A stretch of 8,543 bases of DNA, from positions 1 to 8,543 of the forward strand of contig JADFKX010000084.1 of NCBI GenBank assembly GCA_022564695.1, given 5' to 3'. The position numbers and the translations under genes are program-made. The notes beneath the pieces are model-generated. The model was not told the origin of the DNA, ran no database searches, and saw only the letters and a list, made by a program, of their open reading frames with translations. The DNA is from Chloroflexota bacterium. Its GTDB lineage: Bacteria > Chloroflexota > Dehalococcoidia > SM23-28-2 > RBG-16-64-32. Shown one piece after another: positions 6,147 through 8,543 of the stretch (position 1 is the stretch's first letter; every line of letters starts with the position of its first letter).

Positions 6147-7481
6147 ATGCCCGAATGGATGAGCCGCCACAAATTGTTACTGATAGTAGGGGCCATGTTC
6201 GTAGGCCTCTTGGTATTCGCCGCCTGCGGCGATGATGATGACGATGGAGATGGCGTTACACCAGTGGAGGGAGAGACGCCCGCGGCGGCCGCGGAAGGGC
6301 CGCTGAAGATCGGAATGTTAAGCGCATTCACGGGCGGCCTTTCAGACTTCGGACCGAATCTCGAAGACGCGGCAAACCTGGCCGCGAAGGAGATCAACGC
6401 GAACGGCGGAGTGCTGGGCCAGGACATTGAGATCGTCACTGGCGACACAGGCACCGACCCTTCGCAAGGCGTGACTGAGGCCACGCGCTTAGTTGAGGTG
6501 GAGCAGGTGCACGCCATCGTTGGCGCGCTGTCCAGCGGGGTGACCCTGCCTATAGTGGAGTCGGTAACTGGACCGGGCAACATCCTGCAGATATCGCCCG
6601 CCTCTACTTCCGTCGCCCTGATCGAGGCCAATGACAATGATTTCTTTTTCCGGACTACGATCTCTGACCTAGCACAGGGAGGGGTGTTGGCCACCCTAGC
6701 AGAGGCAGAGGGGCTCGCCAGCGTCTGCACGATGTACGTGAACAACGCCTACGGCCAGGGGCTGTCTGAGCTCTTCGCCGAGGAGTTCGAGGCTGCGGGC
6801 TTCACGGTGCCAGCGCAGGTGCCACACGAGGAGGAGTTGACAACCTACGCCTCAGAGTTGGACACGTGCATTGCCGATGGTCCGGACGCCCTGGTTGCTA
6901 TCGCCTACCCTGAGAGCGCCGGTGTGTTCCTGAGGGAGGCGGTGGAAAGAGGCGCTGTGGACACGTTCCTGTTCGTGGACGGCACGAAGTCCGGCGACAT
7001 GTTCGCTGAGCTAGGTTGGCCGGACGCCCTTGACGGCATGAAGGGGACGGCTCCTGGCTTCCTATCAGTGTCAGCGGGGACCGCGTTCGACGAAAGGTTC
7101 GCCGCTGAGTACGGAGAGACCCCGGCCCTGCCGTTCCTGCGAGAGACGTATGACGCCGTGTACCTGATCGCCCTAGCGGCTGAGGCGGCCGGTTCCACGG
7201 ACCCGACTGCCATTCGGGACGCCCTGCGGGACGTCGCTGGCCCCGAGGGTGAGATCGTTGAGCCAGGCCCTGAGGGCTACACCGCGGCGCTGGCACTGAT
7301 CGCCGACGGTGAGGACATTAACTACGAAGGCGCCGCTGGACCCGTGGACTTCGATGACGTCGGCGACGTGCTCGTCGGTGCGATCGAGACCTGGCACGTG
7401 GACGTCGCCACCGAGACGTTGATATCTGACGAGTCATTCAAGGTTGACCTGACGACGGGTGAGGTCACCAAGATCGAATAA
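6147..7481 (+). CDS. ABC transporter substrate-binding lipoprotein, branched-chain amino acid (LivJ) type
   Basis: This is the extracytoplasmic receptor of a HAAT-family importer, binding branched-chain amino acids or related amides; the exact ligand cannot be read from the sequence. The 444-residue precursor starts with basic residues and a hydrophobic stretch (10-24), ending in the lipobox FAAC with lipidated Cys27. A run of aspartates and an Ala/Pro/Glu linker reach to about residue 50. The type 1 periplasmic-binding fold follows: KIGMLSAFTGGLSDFG at 54-69, SSGVTLPI at 129-136, ISPASTS at 149-155, NNAYGQGL at 199-206, YDAVYLIALAAEA at 335-347 and YEGAAGPVDFDDVGD at 393-407. Cys194 and Cys241 may form a disulfide. 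The gene converges on a LivM-type permease, a probable partner. Start choice rests on the Shine-Dalgarno and the signal peptide. Confidence 0.93.
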   Translation: MPEWMSRHKLLLIVGAMFVGLLVFAACGDDDDDGDGVTPVEGETPAAAAEGPLKIGMLSAFTGGLSDFGPNLEDAANLAAKEINANGGVLGQDIEIVTGDTGTDPSQGVTEATRLVEVEQVHAIVGALSSGVTLPIVESVTGPGNILQISPASTSVALIEANDNDFFFRTTISDLAQGGVLATLAEAEGLASVCTMYVNNAYGQGLSELFAEEFEAAGFTVPAQVPHEEELTTYASELDTCIADGPDALVAIAYPESAGVFLREAVERGAVDTFLFVDGTKSGDMFAELGWPDALDGMKGTAPGFLSVSAGTAFDERFAAEYGETPALPFLRETYDAVYLIALAAEAAGSTDPTAIRDALRDVAGPEGEIVEPGPEGYTAALALIADGEDINYEGAAGPVDFDDVGDVLVGAIETWHVDVATETLISDESFKVDLTTGEVTKIE

Positions 7482-7521
7482 GCCCCGGCCTGTGGTCTCT
7501 GGCAAAGGGTAAACGCTAAGT

Positions 7522-7552
7522 GATGGGGCCCCCTCAATGAGGGGGCCCCATC
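7522..7552. terminator. Perfect 14-bp inverted repeat between convergent transport genes
   Basis: GATGGGGCCCCCTC (7522-7535) and GAGGGGGCCCCATC (7539-7552) pair perfectly around a 3-nt AAT loop, and G-U pairs could add two more steps. It sits between the substrate-binding gene stop (7481) and the permease stop (7571), where a bidirectional terminator is expected. There is no T-tract on either strand, so termination would have to rest on the very stable GC stem. An mRNA 3'-end protecting hairpin is an alternative. Confidence 0.65.
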
Positions 7553-7570
7553 GTATCCGGCGCGTCTCGC

Positions 7571-8543
7571 TTAGTCGGAGGGTGAGTCGGCTTGCTCAGC
7601 CGCGGCCGGCCCCGAGCGGCGGAGTCGCCTCGTATGTCTCTCCACCCAGATTGAGACCCGGCGCTCCTCCGGCAGGAGGCCCTGCGGCCGCAGGAGCAAC
7701 ACGATCACGATGAGGGTACCCAGCAGGAAGTCGCGGATGAAGAAGATGCGGCTGCTAACGACGGTGGGAAGATCGTAGCCTTGAAGCTGCAGCGTGATGG
7801 TCCAAAAGCCCCAGACCATGTAGGCGCCCAGGATGGCCCCCTTGTTGTTGCCGCTGCCCCCCACCATGAGCATGGCCCAGAAGATGAAGGTGCCGAAGAA
7901 GTGGGTGAAGGTGGTGGGGGAGATCGCGCTGTTGGCGTAGGCGTAGAGGGCGCCGCCCACGCCCATGATCATGGCGCCTAGAACGAATCCCTGGGACTTG
8001 AAGGCGAAGACGTTCTTGCCGCTGGCGGCGGTGGTGAGTTCGTCCTCACGGACGGCGCGCAACACACGACCCCAGGGCGACCGGATGCCCCTCTCCACGG
8101 CTAGGTAGATGAGGATGAGCACAACCACGGCGATGCCGAAGATGACGAACTTGTATTCGCCCGTCTCTACCAAGCTACCCAGGGGCCGGGGGATGCCCGG
8201 GAGGCCGCGGGTGCCGTTGACCAACCCCTGCTCTTCGATAGTGACGCGCCGCAGGAGCTCGGCGATGCCGATGGTGGCGATGGCCAGGTAGTCTTCACGC
8301 AGGCGCAGGGCGGGGATGGAGAGGAGGAAAGCGAGGATGCCGCAGGCCAGTGCGGCACCGGCGGCTCCGATCAAGAAGGGCAACCATTGCTCGCTGGCCA
8401 GGAAGGGGATGAAGTCCAGCTTATCGCCGAAGCCCCCCACGTACTGGACGAACTCCGACTCGGCAGGCGGTTTGGTGATGATGGCAGCGGTGTTGGCGCC
8501 CACGAGGAAGAAGGCCATCACCCCGAAGTTGAAGATGCCGGTA
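7571..8543 (-). CDS. Branched-chain amino acid ABC transporter permease, LivM type (5' end missing)
   Basis: This is a membrane subunit of a HAAT importer, one of two permeases expected beside two ATPases. The reading frame stays open to the right edge: the codons at 8522-8542 read TGIFNFG and continue into VMAFFLVGANTAAI. This is the conserved early LivM segment (G-x-x-N-F-G-x-x-A-F-F-x-x-G-A), so the true start lies outside the window. Of the 323 visible residues (numbered from the codon at 8540-8542), IPALRLREDYLAIATIGIAE at 76-95 and GRVLRAVREDELTTAASGKN at 158-177 are family hallmarks, the latter being the ATPase-coupling loop region. GGSGNNKGAILGA at 228-240 and LRPQGLLPE at 284-292 close the core. 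A basic then acidic tail follows. It appears to be the last gene of a minus-strand transport operon. Confidence 0.95.
   Translation of the reverse strand, partial: TGIFNFGVMAFFLVGANTAAIITKPPAESEFVQYVGGFGDKLDFIPFLASEQWLPFLIGAAGAALACGILAFLLSIPALRLREDYLAIATIGIAELLRRVTIEEQGLVNGTRGLPGIPRPLGSLVETGEYKFVIFGIAVVVLILIYLAVERGIRSPWGRVLRAVREDELTTAASGKNVFAFKSQGFVLGAMIMGVGGALYAYANSAISPTTFTHFFGTFIFWAMLMVGGSGNNKGAILGAYMVWGFWTITLQLQGYDLPTVVSSRIFFIRDFLLGTLIVIVLLLRPQGLLPEERRVSIWVERHTRRLRRSGPAAAEQADSPSD

Noticed and set aside
6035..6745. Minus-strand open frame of 236 codons opposite the substrate-binding protein gene
   Set aside because: Its Ser/Thr/Pro-rich translation has no motif, and the opposite strand has a lipoprotein signal, a strong ribosome site and a full binding-protein fold.
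8519..8521. GTG as the true start of the LivM-type permease
   Set aside because: Codons upstream to the edge are open and encode the conserved TGIFNFG segment, so the gene is cut by the window rather than starting here.

Overview
The window is 8.5 kb of dense, GC-rich bacterial chromosome with short intergenic gaps, several GTG/TTG starts and no mobile element, CRISPR, tRNA or rRNA that I can see. The gene set suggests an environmental Chloroflexota (Dehalococcoidia-like) bacterium. The pointers are a RemA/DUF370 gene directly before gmk, a class II-type EPSP synthase, a PRC-like plus BON protein, and a branched-chain amino-acid type ABC transporter whose lipoprotein has an acidic linker after its cysteine. 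This assignment is inference from gene content and needs a phylogeny.

Left block (1-3561, minus strand), in transcription order: M50 membrane metalloprotease, tyrA (prephenate dehydrogenase), aroA (EPSP synthase), remA and the first 19 codons of gmk. The last four genes are only 5-8 nt apart and probably form one translationally coupled operon. It links the end of the shikimate pathway and the tyrosine branch to a small DNA-binding regulator and to GTP/GDP supply.

Middle block (3562-6146): a divergent intergenic region separates the M50 gene from a plus-strand gene for a 447-residue protein. That protein resembles the nitroreductase superfamily but is long and has an unassigned C-terminal module. 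It converges at 5003-5025 with a minus-strand gene for a protein with two PRC-barrel-like segments and two BON domains.

Right block (5986-8543): a second divergent intergenic region with plausible promoters both ways leads into a plus-strand lipoprotein substrate-binding protein (LivJ type). It converges, across a perfect 14-bp inverted repeat, on a minus-strand LivM-type permease that runs off the right edge. The two are probably parts of one importer for branched-chain amino acids or related amides, although they are transcribed toward each other.

There is no gene-free stretch longer than 300 bases. Most genes are ordinary housekeeping or transport functions. I did not find a clear new multi-gene system. 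The least explained parts are the long nitroreductase-like protein (3659-5002), the charged tail of TyrA, and the PRC/BON protein without an obvious export signal.
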